Virus record (IMG/VR): IMGVR_UViG_3300050131_000236
Location: 1-34,033 of that record
Source: a virus
Direction: 5' to 3' (one strand)
DNA: 34,033 nt
The position numbers were made by a program, and so were the translations under genes. The number at the start of each line of letters is the position of its first letter. Within the stretch, counting starts at the first letter, position 1. A model generated the notes under the pieces. The model was given only the letters and a program-made list of their open reading frames with translations. It made no database searches and was not told the origin of the DNA. Below are positions 21,434-30,070 of this stretch, one piece after another.

Positions 21434-22151
21434 TGCTCGGCCGCCTCTCCGGCATCAGATCCTTGCGCAGCTTCAATAATTGCGAGCGGTCGAACTTCTC
21501 CAGCTCGAACGGCACCTTGTCGTATCTCGACCCCAGGTTGCGCGATCGCACGTACTTGCCGTAGTGGATCGCCCCCTGCATGAAACTGTCGAAGAACGGC
21601 AGCGCCTTCTCGAATTCCTGCGCGCCTTCCCCTTGCCGCATTCCATAGACCGCGTAGTCCACCAGCTTGGGGTGATACTCCGCCGGCGCCTCCGGAACGT
21701 CCAGATCGTTCACCAGGGGCACGGGCGCCCGCGCATACGTGACCTGCAGCGTGGTCGCCGCGGCCGGCTGCTGGTAAACCCCGACCAGGTCCGCCCCGAG
21801 GGCCACATAGCGCCCCAGCGGCCCCACGGACTGAATCCATTGCGGGTCGAGGCAGCTCAGGTCTTCCAGCCGCGCCGGCCGGATCTTGGCCCCCGCTGCG
21901 GTGGTGATGCGCAGCGGCACGATCCAGTCCGGAAACACGGTCAGCATCCGGAAGAAGGTGTTCTGCGTGCCCGGCACAAATCCCGGCACAACCCAGGGCG
22001 ACGTGACTTCCAGGCCGAGCGTGAGCAGGATGAAGAAACGCTCCGCCTCATTCAGTCTGGCGACGATCTCGGCAGTCGGGTAGTAAGTCGGCCCGCTTGC
22101 GCCTTCGTTGAGCCGCTGCGACACCAGGCCGTACATCGTCGAGAGGTTCAC
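21426..22151 (-). CDS. Head-tail adaptor-like protein 2
   Basis: 241 residues, starting at the GTG of a GTGA overlap. The N-terminus has the adaptor-type helix-loop (YPTAEIVARLNEAERFFILL). A beta insert follows (DWIVPLRITTAAGAKIRPA), then a helical bundle (HPKLVDYAVYGMRQGEGAQEF) and a basic C-terminus. Together with adaptors 1 and 3 it fits a family of connector proteins that assemble below the portal. No enzymatic motif. Confidence 0.65.
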   Translation of the reverse strand: MNLSTMYGLVSQRLNEGASGPTYYPTAEIVARLNEAERFFILLTLGLEVTSPWVVPGFVPGTQNTFFRMLTVFPDWIVPLRITTAAGAKIRPARLEDLSCLDPQWIQSVGPLGRYVALGADLVGVYQQPAAATTLQVTYARAPVPLVNDLDVPEAPAEYHPKLVDYAVYGMRQGEGAQEFEKALPFFDSFMQGAIHYGKYVRSRNLGSRYDKVPFELEKFDRSQLLKLRKDLMPERRPSNG

Positions 22152-23281
22152 AGGATGATCGCCCCTCCGCCCGTCGCCCCGGACGCCGTGCCCGCCGTCT
22201 CCGCACCATACGTGATGAAATTCCCCGCTCCGATGTTCCCCGGCGCATTCTGATTGTTGTACTCGGTCAGAATCCAGTCGGCGGATTCGGCCACCGCTGA
22301 GATACGCACTTCATCGACGGCCCCCTGGAACTGCGAAGTGCCGTTCGCATACGCACCTAGTCCCACCACGGGACTTATCGTTCCAAAGGTGGGTAGTCCC
22401 GTATGGGTTGAATCCAGCGCGCCATTCACGTAGAACGTCACTGATTTCGCCGTCAGATCGTAGACAAACGTGAACCAGTTCCATGACCCCAGGCCCCTAG
22501 CGGCGGTATAAATGCCGCTGCCCCAGTAAGTCCACCCCATCCCAGAACTGTTCTCGCTGATCCCCAAGTTCAAAGTCGCTGCGTCGTCTCCGAAATACAC
22601 AGGGTGAGAATCCGCTGCCCCGTTGGAATACAGCCAAGCGGACATCGTGACTTGCCCAGTGAGGGGGATGCCAGTCGCGGGGGTTTTGTAGTACCAGCCT
22701 CCGCCCGAAGTGAAATCGGCACAGCCCCCGACCTTTCCAGCCGTTAAGGTCGGCGCTCCCCCTCCAGCGGTCAAGTTGTTTACCCCGGTTGAGTCGAGCA
22801 GACTGGTCGCGCCCTCCATGTGCCAAACGCCTTTGTAGTTGGCATTCCACGCGTTCGCGGGCGAATAACTTCCGGTGTTCTGGCACGTTGAAACCGATGC
22901 GTCCCCGTAGGCCATGTAAAACACGGTGTTGGCTGAGTTACTGACCGTGGGCACCTGGACCCAGGCAAGCATCGTCCCCGCAGCGCCATCGTAGAACGAC
23001 ACCTCCCACGGATACTTACTGGACCCGGCGGAATCGCTGGAGAATACGAGGTCCGCAGGAATAGTGCCGCCCACGCCACCCGTCTGAGTGCATGTGTGCT
23101 GAACGCGCCCACCGCTCCCGGTCAACTTGATAGACGTTGCAGTGGAGATCGACACCAGGACGGAAAAACTGGTAGAAGGACTGGACCCGACTTTCGTGTG
23201 GTCGATGGTCAGGGACCGGTAGTACCCATATGCCCCGAAGGACTGCCCCGTCAGCGCCAGCGCCAGCATCAGCAGTTTCAT
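22148..23281 (-). CDS. Fibre-like protein: Sec signal peptide + DUF2341-like + LamG-like lectin domain
   Basis: 377 residues from the ATG at 23281, which overlaps the upstream stop (ATGA); the longer open frame upstream is not used. The N-terminus is a signal-peptide-like segment (MKLLMLALALTGQSFG-AYGYY). Residues 20-140 look like a DUF2341-type beta domain (YYRSLTIDHTKVGSS, WEVSFYDGA, VFYMAYGD). Residues 150-355 form a concanavalin-type LamG jelly roll (WHMEGATSLLDSTG, TMSAWLYSNG, WNWFTFVYDL, FYVNGALDSTH, VDEVRISAVAESADWI). Such domains bind glycans or proteins and occur in phage fibres. A signal peptide on a phage structural protein is unusual. Confidence 0.8.
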   Translation of the reverse strand: MKLLMLALALTGQSFGAYGYYRSLTIDHTKVGSSPSTSFSVLVSISTATSIKLTGSGGRVQHTCTQTGGVGGTIPADLVFSSDSAGSSKYPWEVSFYDGAAGTMLAWVQVPTVSNSANTVFYMAYGDASVSTCQNTGSYSPANAWNANYKGVWHMEGATSLLDSTGVNNLTAGGGAPTLTAGKVGGCADFTSGGGWYYKTPATGIPLTGQVTMSAWLYSNGAADSHPVYFGDDAATLNLGISENSSGMGWTYWGSGIYTAARGLGSWNWFTFVYDLTAKSVTFYVNGALDSTHTGLPTFGTISPVVGLGAYANGTSQFQGAVDEVRISAVAESADWILTEYNNQNAPGNIGAGNFITYGAETAGTASGATGGGAIIL

Positions 23282-24558
23282 TGGTCGCACTCCAACACCA
23301 GGCTCGCCAGCGTCGCCGATGCCACCGCAGAGATCTTGAACCCGAACATATCGTTGGCCGCCACCGACGTCGTCCATCCCGTTAAAGTCGTGCTGTGCAG
23401 CGCCGTCCCGCTCGCGATCGCCGGCAGCGCCGACGCCGTGATCGTGTTGGTGACCGTAGGAATTGCCGTCCCGGTGGCGATCTTCCAGACATCGAACGTG
23501 ATCGTCCCCGTGTCCACCGTCGCATTCCACCCCGCAATTGTGCAGGCAAACGGCACCGTCACGTACCCCACTTTGCTGGTAGTCAGCGCCGATCCCGCGC
23601 CGTCGAAGGCATACCCGATTCCCCTAGCCCGCACATTGCTCGGGAGGTCGCTCGCCGCCAGCGTGTGGCAACTGAAAGCGTGCGTGCTCGTGTTGTAGTT
23701 CACCACCCCGCCCGCGCCGCTGCAGCTCGCCAGTGCCGCCCAGGATCCCGTGGCGGCCGCCGTGGTCAGCAGCACCTGATCCGCCGCGCTGTTGGTCGGC
23801 ACACTCGTGCCGTTGACCTTCCCCACAGTCATGGCGCCGCCATTGGCCACGCTTGCGTCGCCGGAGATCGTCACCCCTCCGACCGTCGTCGATCCCGCCC
23901 CCACGTACTGCGCCATCTGCGGATTGCTGCCGGCGTTGATCGTCCCCGTTCCACTGCCCGATGCGCCCGTGGCTCCGGTCGGACCCTGCGGCCCGGTCGC
24001 ACCCGTGGCTCCCGTGGTGCCTTGCACGCCTTGCGGACCCTGCGGCCCGGTCGCGCCGCTCGGTCCCGTTGGTCCCACCCCGCCGTTGATGACGACGTAA
24101 TAGTTGCTCTGCGGAGACCCGAAGGAAACCACCACATCGTACGTCGAGGGGTTCACGCTCCATCCCACCGAAACCGCGTTGCGGGGAGAGGCATTGTCGT
24201 AGACAGCCACCAGCAGAGCCGCCGTGGCAAAACCGTGCGTTGCCCCGGTGATCGTCTTCGTCATGTCGGGGCCCGCGATGAGCGGGGAGTTATACGCCGC
24301 CGCGCCAGCCCCTCCGCCTGCCCCCGTGCTGGTCCAGTGGTTCGCCGCGTCGCAATAGTACAGCGTCCCCGGCGAGGTGGTGGTCAGCAAATAGACGTCC
24401 AGGCCCGCCGTGCACGTGGCCGGCAGCGCCGTCCCTTGCCGCGACGCCGGCTTGGCATTGAGGATCTGTTCCAGCTGCGGATATTGCGTGTGAGGCACCG
24501 GCACCCACTGCGCGCACCCGAGCGCGGCCGTCGCGAACATCGTCAGCAAAATCTTCAT
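23278..24558 (-). CDS. Collagen-like fibre protein with Sec signal peptide
   Basis: 426 residues from the ATG at 24558 (ATGA overlap). The N-terminus MKILLTMFATAALGCA-QW is a signal peptide; GC just before the site is not a convincing lipobox. Residues near 150-205 are collagen-type Gly-X-Y repeats (GPTGPSGATGPQGPQG...), which in phages make triple-helical fibre stalks. They are followed by Gly/Ser/Ala-rich beta repeats and a C-terminal beta domain (GYVTVPFACTIAGWNATVD, TITFDVWKIATG) like trimeric receptor-binding heads. It sits between adaptor 1 and the LamG fibre. Confidence 0.8.
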   Translation of the reverse strand: MKILLTMFATAALGCAQWVPVPHTQYPQLEQILNAKPASRQGTALPATCTAGLDVYLLTTTSPGTLYYCDAANHWTSTGAGGGAGAAAYNSPLIAGPDMTKTITGATHGFATAALLVAVYDNASPRNAVSVGWSVNPSTYDVVVSFGSPQSNYYVVINGGVGPTGPSGATGPQGPQGVQGTTGATGATGPQGPTGATGASGSGTGTINAGSNPQMAQYVGAGSTTVGGVTISGDASVANGGAMTVGKVNGTSVPTNSAADQVLLTTAAATGSWAALASCSGAGGVVNYNTSTHAFSCHTLAASDLPSNVRARGIGYAFDGAGSALTTSKVGYVTVPFACTIAGWNATVDTGTITFDVWKIATGTAIPTVTNTITASALPAIASGTALHSTTLTGWTTSVAANDMFGFKISAVASATLASLVLECDQ

Positions 24559-25583
24559 GGCTTCATGTTTCCCCAGGAGTCGGAATTCAGGCTGCCCCAC
24601 ACGCTCTCGTCGGTATTGGTGCCAACCACGCCGCGCCCCGTATCCCGCGCAGCCCGCTCCAGCCGGTGCCGCGTGAACCGGTCCGCCATCCGCATCGCCA
24701 CAATCTTGCGCACCTGCGCATGCTCCACCATCAACAGCTGCTGCAATACGCCGTCGAACTTCGCCTCGTACATCTTGGCGAGTTGCAGGTACGCTCCTCG
24801 TTGGCCGGCATCGTCCGTCTGCCCGGCCAGATAGGCATACCCGTCCGCCCTGCAGCCGTACAACAGCGCCGAGCTGCCCACGAACGGCAGCGGCGAGCCG
24901 TTGGTGTTGCTGCCATCGAAGCCGATCGCCGCGTGCACATACTCCACCGGGATCCCCCGCGCATTCAGCGGCGGCGGATAGAACCGGATCTGGTGAACCA
25001 CCGGCGGCGTGTTCTCGCTCGAGTCGTCGTACATCGCGTAAGAGGTGGGAGTCTGCACCAGCGTGCGCGGCCCGCAGCTCGCCTCCATCTCCGCGATCGA
25101 CATATATTCGTTCAGGAAGCCCGTCGTCGGGTTGCCGACACCGTTGGGAACGATGCTGCGCACATCGGAGGGCAGCGGGTAGATGTCCTGCATCAACACG
25201 TAAGCCGACGCCGGATAGACCGTGCCCGCGGCGTCGACGCCGTTGCCCTCATAGGGCCGGTCCAGCGTCGCGCTCGTCGCCGAGACGTACGTGAAGGTGT
25301 AGACCACCGTGTCGCCCGGCAGGTAGAATTGCAGGCCCGTTTGGCCGGTCACCCAGGCCGTCCCCGCCCCTGTCACGTTGGCCGATCCCACCGTGAGGCT
25401 CACCGTGTCCGCCCCCGACTGGTACGCAGCCGTGGTCTGGACCGTGCAGCGGTACTTCAGCCCCTTCCAGTTGGTGGCCTCGAGGACCTGCTCATAGCGG
25501 CCGTTCAGCCACTCGTCGAGCAAGTCGAGCGGAGTGCCCGGCAGCGTGATTTGTAACTGAAGTCTGAGTTGGCCCCAGGTCAT
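24555..25583 (-). CDS. Head-tail adaptor-like protein 1
   Basis: 342 residues. The N-terminal helix (DLLDEWLNGRYEQVLEATNWKG, read across one turn) is the most typical adaptor/connector motif of the three. An inserted beta domain (residues 50-120) resembles a tail-hub Ig-like insert (GTAWVTGQTGLQFYLPGDTVV). Then come LPSDVRSIVPNG and PVVHQIRFYPPP, and a helical C-terminus with AYLQLAKMYEAKFDGVLQQLL. AGGTGA lies upstream of the ATG at 25583. Confidence 0.7.
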   Translation of the reverse strand: MTWGQLRLQLQITLPGTPLDLLDEWLNGRYEQVLEATNWKGLKYRCTVQTTAAYQSGADTVSLTVGSANVTGAGTAWVTGQTGLQFYLPGDTVVYTFTYVSATSATLDRPYEGNGVDAAGTVYPASAYVLMQDIYPLPSDVRSIVPNGVGNPTTGFLNEYMSIAEMEASCGPRTLVQTPTSYAMYDDSSENTPPVVHQIRFYPPPLNARGIPVEYVHAAIGFDGSNTNGSPLPFVGSSALLYGCRADGYAYLAGQTDDAGQRGAYLQLAKMYEAKFDGVLQQLLMVEHAQVRKIVAMRMADRFTRHRLERAARDTGRGVVGTNTDESVWGSLNSDSWGNMKP

Positions 25584-25592
25584 AGAATCACC

Positions 25593-27626
25593 TCAACACC
25601 CGCCCGGATACCAAAGGCTCGTCGTCGTGTTCCAGACCAGCGTGATGGCCTTGCCCACCGTGGCAGTGCATGCCGCCGCAATATTCCCTCCAGTTGCGAG
25701 CGACCAGGCTCCGGTGGGGAGCAGCGTCACGGGCCCAGTAAACACACCACCGGCGCCAAGGGATGACCGTACAACTGTGGTGATCGTAGCCGTTCCACTG
25801 ACCCGCTGAATGGGGTTGACTGGCGTGATGGACGAACTGCTGACGATATCTACGCCCACCACGTCATCGATCCCGGCATTGTCCCTCACGATGACGTTTG
25901 GGGACGTGGACGAATTGATAATGGGAAGAGCAGTGTTCAGGTATGAGAAGCGATTACCCGTCACCTGCACATTGGGGTTGGTCGGCCCTTGGATCAAGAT
26001 GCCAGCCGAGGCACTCGTCACCTCAAGGTAGTTGTCGGCTATGTGGGCGTCAAACGCCGTGTTTTGAACAATGATTCCGTACCCGTAAGGGATGATCGAG
26101 AGGCGGGAGTGTACCACTGAATTCCCCCGGCTGGACCCCGAGATCAAGACTGCTGATTGCGCTGTGGTCTTCGCGCTGCTGATGGTGGTTCCGATCAGCT
26201 CGTTCATGAAGGACGAACCGCCGAAGTCCACACCGAAGGTGTAGTACTGGTCAACCATCACGCCTGAGATCGTGCTGTACGATGGGTTCCCATTTACTCC
26301 GCCAACCACCCCGCCCTGCATGTTCACGCCGTTTGTGGCTCCCACGATGGACCCGCCAATCACCTGCACGCCCTGGCAGTCGCTCAGAATATCGACTCCA
26401 TCGGCCGCATTCATAAGCCCTTGCGTGGTGAAGTCCACCAGCGACGAATTGATCGCCCGCTGGAAGGTGACCACGGCCGCGCGCTGGAAGGTCAGAGAGC
26501 CTAGACCTATGCTCGTGAAATGCTGGACGTTCGCCACCTGCACGTTGAAGCTGTAATTGCCGTAACTATAGGGGCCGGTGCCCGCTAAAGTCGAGCCGAC
26601 AAACATGGTGGTGTTGTCGATGAGCTTGATATTGCTCGCCTGCGCCACGAAGCACCGATCGATAAAAATCGCCGTGCCGATGTCGTTGAACTGGAGAGCA
26701 TCGAGCGTAGTGTGGAAGTTTTGCAAGAGGCTGATGCCCACCACCGAATTCACGGGCGTGGTGTGGAGGTCGAAGGCAAGGGCCCGGAAGGAGATACCGG
26801 TGGCACCAGCCACTCCCTGGAACATGGTCGTTGTGGACGATCCCGGCACCAGCACTGTGGAAGCGCCCGCCCCGCGAATCTCCACGGAGGAAGGAACTGA
26901 AACCGTGCCGTAAATGGTGTACGTCCCGGCCGGTATGTAGATGAGCGATCCGACTCCCCCCACGTTGATTTCTTCCTGCACGCCTCCATTGGCCGGGCCG
27001 ATGGTCCAGGCCCCGCTGTGAGCATACTGCGGGGTGACGGTGATGGTGCCGCTCGCGGCGCCGCTCGTGCAGGTGCCGCCGGTGATTGGCACCGGCTCCG
27101 CGGTTCCCGTGCCGCCGGAGAGATAGACCTGGTGCGCTGTGTCGGTGCCGGCCACTCCCAGCGGACACGGGGAAAGCGCGATAGCTTGGTTGACCCCGTA
27201 CTGGATCAGCGTCCCGCCAGGAGTCTGCGCGGGGAACGCATAGTCCGCCACGCTCGTGATGGCGGGGGCCGCCCACTGATAATTAGTGGTGCTGCCCGTG
27301 TTGGGCTGGATCCTCAAAAACTGAAGCTGGCTTCCTCCGCCTGGGAAACTGCCGGAAAACACCTGCGTCCAGTAGACCGTGCCGCCAGGCGCCGGCGTGT
27401 TGTTGCGGTTGGCGCCCGACAGACTCACATAATTTGCGCCGCCGTAGCTGACGACATCCTGCGGGTTGTACGTGGTGGTCGAACTCCACGCGCCCGCCCA
27501 GCGCATCTTGTTGTAGTACAGCCAGGTCAGCGAGACTGGAGTGCCCTGCCCGGGCAGCGTGATGATTTGCGCGAAACTGAGACCTGCGAGGATGGCTGCC
27601 AGCACGGCAACGCGAAGCGTCTTCAT
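25593..27626 (-). CDS. Beta-helix tailspike-like protein with Sec signal peptide and CBM-like module
   Basis: 677 residues. The N-terminus MKTLRVAVLAAILAGLSFA-QI is a good signal peptide. Residues 33-85 contain a CBM5/12-like module (WSSTTTYNPQDVVSYGGANYVSL, split at its Pro, then APGGTVYWTQV). From about 200 to 620 there are many short N/V/I-rich rungs (IYIPAGTYTIYGTVSVPSSV, NFHTTLDALQFNDIGTAIF, IQGPTNPNVQVTGNRF) typical of pectate-lyase-fold tailspikes, which bind or cleave surface polysaccharide. No catalytic triad can be identified with confidence. The C-terminus is a small beta domain. Likely a receptor-binding depolymerase or an exported homologue. Confidence 0.8.
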   Translation of the reverse strand: MKTLRVAVLAAILAGLSFAQIITLPGQGTPVSLTWLYYNKMRWAGAWSSTTTYNPQDVVSYGGANYVSLSGANRNNTPAPGGTVYWTQVFSGSFPGGGSQLQFLRIQPNTGSTTNYQWAAPAITSVADYAFPAQTPGGTLIQYGVNQAIALSPCPLGVAGTDTAHQVYLSGGTGTAEPVPITGGTCTSGAASGTITVTPQYAHSGAWTIGPANGGVQEEINVGGVGSLIYIPAGTYTIYGTVSVPSSVEIRGAGASTVLVPGSSTTTMFQGVAGATGISFRALAFDLHTTPVNSVVGISLLQNFHTTLDALQFNDIGTAIFIDRCFVAQASNIKLIDNTTMFVGSTLAGTGPYSYGNYSFNVQVANVQHFTSIGLGSLTFQRAAVVTFQRAINSSLVDFTTQGLMNAADGVDILSDCQGVQVIGGSIVGATNGVNMQGGVVGGVNGNPSYSTISGVMVDQYYTFGVDFGGSSFMNELIGTTISSAKTTAQSAVLISGSSRGNSVVHSRLSIIPYGYGIIVQNTAFDAHIADNYLEVTSASAGILIQGPTNPNVQVTGNRFSYLNTALPIINSSTSPNVIVRDNAGIDDVVGVDIVSSSSITPVNPIQRVSGTATITTVVRSSLGAGGVFTGPVTLLPTGAWSLATGGNIAAACTATVGKAITLVWNTTTSLWYPGGC

Positions 27627-27644
27627 GCTGGGTTATTCGCCAGC
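27627..27644 (-). promoter_or_regulatory. Leader hairpin, copy 1 of a shared motif
   Basis: GCTGG (27627-27631) and CCAGC (27640-27644) pair around 8 nt containing TTATTC, immediately before the ATG of the tailspike-like gene. A near-identical element lies at 31654-31669 and a partial one at 20577-20586. Confidence 0.4.
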
Positions 27645-27647
27645 GCG

Positions 27648-28298
27648 CTAAATGGGGATCTCTTCCCAGGTGATCGAGCAGCCGTACAGCACCGCCGTGC
27701 CGGCGGCCTGCCACATCGGCACCCAGGTGTAGCCGGGTGGGATGATGATCGAGCCGTCCACCAGGTCATCGGTCGAAACCAGATAGGGCGATGCCGGCGT
27801 GGTGACCGTGGTCGAGAAGTTCGCCAGCATGTGCGTGTTGTTGGCCGCGCCTCCGGTGAGTGCCGCGCCCGCCGCCGAAACGTAGCCCCGCGCCACGGAG
27901 TTGGCGCCCGCGCCCATCCTGTTGTTCAGAATCGTGCCGCTTGGGGCTAGGGTCGGAACCCCCGCCTGATACCCATGGAAGATCGGCCCCGCGCCTTCCG
28001 TGGTTGCCGAGATCACTCCCAGACGGAAGCGCAGCAAGACCAGGTGCATGCCCGATGCCACCGGATTCGCCAAAGCGAACTGCGTGATCGCCGCGGCCGT
28101 GCCGCCCACCACATTGCCCGCCGCCACCGTGCCGGTGTTGGCCCCCAGCGTCATGCTGAACACGTTGCCGCGGTACACCGACTCCTGATAGGAGCAGTGC
28201 CCGTTCGCCATTACCGAGGCGCCGTCCTTCGTGCACCGCTCTTGGGTGAGCGCTCCGTCCGAGAGGACTTGCGGGCCGGTTTTCACTTGCGGAAACAT
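27648..28298 (-). CDS. Structural-type protein, duplicated pair copy B
   Basis: 216 residues from the ATG at 28298, preceded by AAGGAGAAG; the longer frame to 28361 is not needed. It opens MFPQVKTGPQVLSDGALTQERC and closes SITWEEIP, almost the same as its upstream neighbour. The body is Ala/Gly/Thr-rich beta sequence (NVFSMTLGANTG, LLRFRLGVISATTEG, FSTTVTTPASPYLVSTDD). A virion surface or decoration-type protein is likely. No family recognised. Confidence 0.75.
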   Translation of the reverse strand: MFPQVKTGPQVLSDGALTQERCTKDGASVMANGHCSYQESVYRGNVFSMTLGANTGTVAAGNVVGGTAAAITQFALANPVASGMHLVLLRFRLGVISATTEGAGPIFHGYQAGVPTLAPSGTILNNRMGAGANSVARGYVSAAGAALTGGAANNTHMLANFSTTVTTPASPYLVSTDDLVDGSIIIPPGYTWVPMWQAAGTAVLYGCSITWEEIPI

Positions 28299-28321
28299 AG
28301 CTTCTCCTTGAACTGGGTTTC

Positions 28322-28975
28322 TTAAACGGGGATCTCTTCCCAGGTGATCGAATACCCGCACAAAACCGAGGTGCCGGCGGCCGCGTGCAGCGGCGCCCAG
28401 CCGCCGCCTTGCGGCACAATCAGTACGCCGTCGAGCAGGTCATCGGTGGTCACCAGGTAGGGCGAGGCCTGCGCCGTGGCGGTAGTCGAGAAATTGGCCA
28501 GGATGTGCGTCTGCACCGCCGGGGCGCCGGTCAGGGCCGTCCCGGCTTGTGCCGCGGTAGCGAACCCTTTCGCGATGGACGGAGTTCCGGCACCCACGAT
28601 ATTGCTCAGAACCGTGCCGGTGCCCGCGACGCTGGTGGAACCCACGTAGAAGCCGTGGAACAATGGGCCGCCCACCGGAGTGCCCGAAAGGATGCCCAGG
28701 CGGAAGCGCAGCAGCACCAGCAGCTTCCCTGACGCCGGCGGATTAAACAGGGCGAACTGCACGGCGGCCGCTGCCGTCGCGCCCACCAGGTTGCCGGCCG
28801 CGTTGCCCGCGGCCGTCGCCGGCAGGACCATACTGAACACGTTGCCGCGATACGTCGGTTCCTGATAGTAGCCGTGTGCGTTGATGCCGACCAGCGACCC
28901 GTCTTTGGAGCAGCGCTCCTGTGTCAGGTCTCCATCGTTCAGCAGCTGAGGCCCGGTCTTGACTTGCGGAAACAT
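28322..28975 (-). CDS. Structural-type protein, duplicated pair copy A
   Basis: 217 residues, with GGGAG shortly before the ATG. It shares with copy B the start MFPQVKTGPQ, the motif YRGNVFSM, LLRFRLG, FHG, ANFSTT, SPYLV-TDD and the end SITWEEIP. More than half of residues look identical by eye. Tandem duplication is therefore certain; divergence suggests separate roles or host-range variation. 13 bp separate it from the upstream gene. Confidence 0.75.
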   Translation of the reverse strand: MFPQVKTGPQLLNDGDLTQERCSKDGSLVGINAHGYYQEPTYRGNVFSMVLPATAAGNAAGNLVGATAAAAVQFALFNPPASGKLLVLLRFRLGILSGTPVGGPLFHGFYVGSTSVAGTGTVLSNIVGAGTPSIAKGFATAAQAGTALTGAPAVQTHILANFSTTATAQASPYLVTTDDLLDGVLIVPQGGGWAPLHAAAGTSVLCGYSITWEEIPV

Positions 28976-28988
28976 AAACTTTTCTCCC

Positions 28989-29378
28989 TTACTTCAGCAG
29001 TTCGGCCGAGAGCGAATAGGTGTAGCTCAGCCCGTCGGCATGTTTCACAATGGCGTCCCACTGGTACGGCACCGCCCGGCTCACCGCTTCGCGGATGTTG
29101 CCGAACGCCGGATCCGGCGCGAACGTCATTTCGTAGCAGTAGGTGCCGACCTGGCTCACCGGGACGCCCCCGGTGGTCAGTTCGACCTTGCCGCCGCTAA
29201 TCCTGTCGTAGCCGCGGATCACTACCGACACGCCGGCGCCCCCCGGCACTACCGACAGATTCAGGTACAGCCGGATGGCTGCCACGTCCGGATCGGTGAA
29301 GATCTGGCTCGCCGTGCTGACGGTGCGCGCCGCGCTGGGCAGCAGGCCCCGGATCGCTTTGGTGCCGATGTTGGGCAT
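28989..29378 (-). CDS. Small structural-type protein
   Basis: 129 residues from the ATG at 29378 (TAATG overlap with the upstream stop). The sequence has a short N-terminal segment (MPNIGTKAIRGLLPSAARTV), then strands such as IRLYLNLSVVPGGAGVSVVI, CYEMTFAPDPAFGNI and a C-terminal SLSAELLK. It is compact and beta-rich, with no membrane segment. A head or neck component is suggested by its position downstream of the capsid genes. Confidence 0.7.
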   Translation of the reverse strand: MPNIGTKAIRGLLPSAARTVSTASQIFTDPDVAAIRLYLNLSVVPGGAGVSVVIRGYDRISGGKVELTTGGVPVSQVGTYCYEMTFAPDPAFGNIREAVSRAVPYQWDAIVKHADGLSYTYSLSAELLK

Positions 29379-30061
29379 TAGAGTAGATGGACGCGGTAAG
29401 TGGTGTACACCTTGATGGTTCCCGCCGCCGTCCCCGGCTGAGTGAAGGCCGAAGCCGCCACCAGACTCAGGCCGACGTTGGCGGTCATGGCGAAAGCCGC
29501 GGTCGACAGCGGCACGAACTGAATCACGTTGCTCGCGCCCGCGCCGATCGAGCTGGCGGCTGAGATCACGCCGGTGAGGGCCGCCCCGCCGCCGCCCAGG
29601 TTGACGGTGATATTGCCGCCGCCGGTGTAGGCCGCCGTGGCAAAGGTGTAGGACATCAGCACCGATTCCAGTTCCAGCCCATAGCCCGCGCCAGGCGCCA
29701 CCACCAGGGTCTGCCCGTTGGCGTGGCCGAAGTTGCCGGCCGCCGTGGAAACCAGCTGCGCCGCCGAAATGATGGTCAGCGTGGTGAAGTGCTTGCTTCC
29801 CACGTTGCCGCCCGTGAAGAGACCGGACTTGCCGTCGAACCCGGCGGCAACCGTGCCTTCCGGCTGTTCGATCTGCAAAGCGTTGGCGGTCTGCCCGCTG
29901 GGGATTCCGATGACCAGGCCCGGTTCGAGCCCCGCCCCGACGGGCCCCACTCCGCCCAGCGTTCCTTCGTGGCCTTTGCCACCCGCTCCGTAGAGCGTCA
30001 CCGACAGGCCGTTCTTGATGCGCGTCCGCCCCGTGGTGGTCTGTGCTTGTGCCTTTGCCAT
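29378..30061 (-). CDS. Ala/Gly-rich beta structural-type protein
   Basis: 227 residues, rich in Gly, Ala, Thr and Val with few charges after the N-terminus (KAQAQTTTGRTRIKNGLSV). Strand-turn patterns such as GTVAAGFDGKSGLFTGGNVG and TTLTIISAAQLVSTAAGNF suggest a jelly-roll or fibre-like fold. Located right after the major capsid gene with 9 bp between, it may be a head fibre, decoration or minor capsid protein. No known family assigned. Confidence 0.7.
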   Translation of the reverse strand: MAKAQAQTTTGRTRIKNGLSVTLYGAGGKGHEGTLGGVGPVGAGLEPGLVIGIPSGQTANALQIEQPEGTVAAGFDGKSGLFTGGNVGSKHFTTLTIISAAQLVSTAAGNFGHANGQTLVVAPGAGYGLELESVLMSYTFATAAYTGGGNITVNLGGGGAALTGVISAASSIGAGASNVIQFVPLSTAAFAMTANVGLSLVAASAFTQPGTAAGTIKVYTTYRVHLL

Positions 30062-30070
30062 GATTCCCCC

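Noticed and set aside
22148-23530. Long form of the LamG protein starting at 23530
   Set aside because: The first 83 codons are His/Asp/Gly-rich shadow of the collagen-like gene; the ATG at 23281 overlaps the upstream stop and gives a signal peptide.
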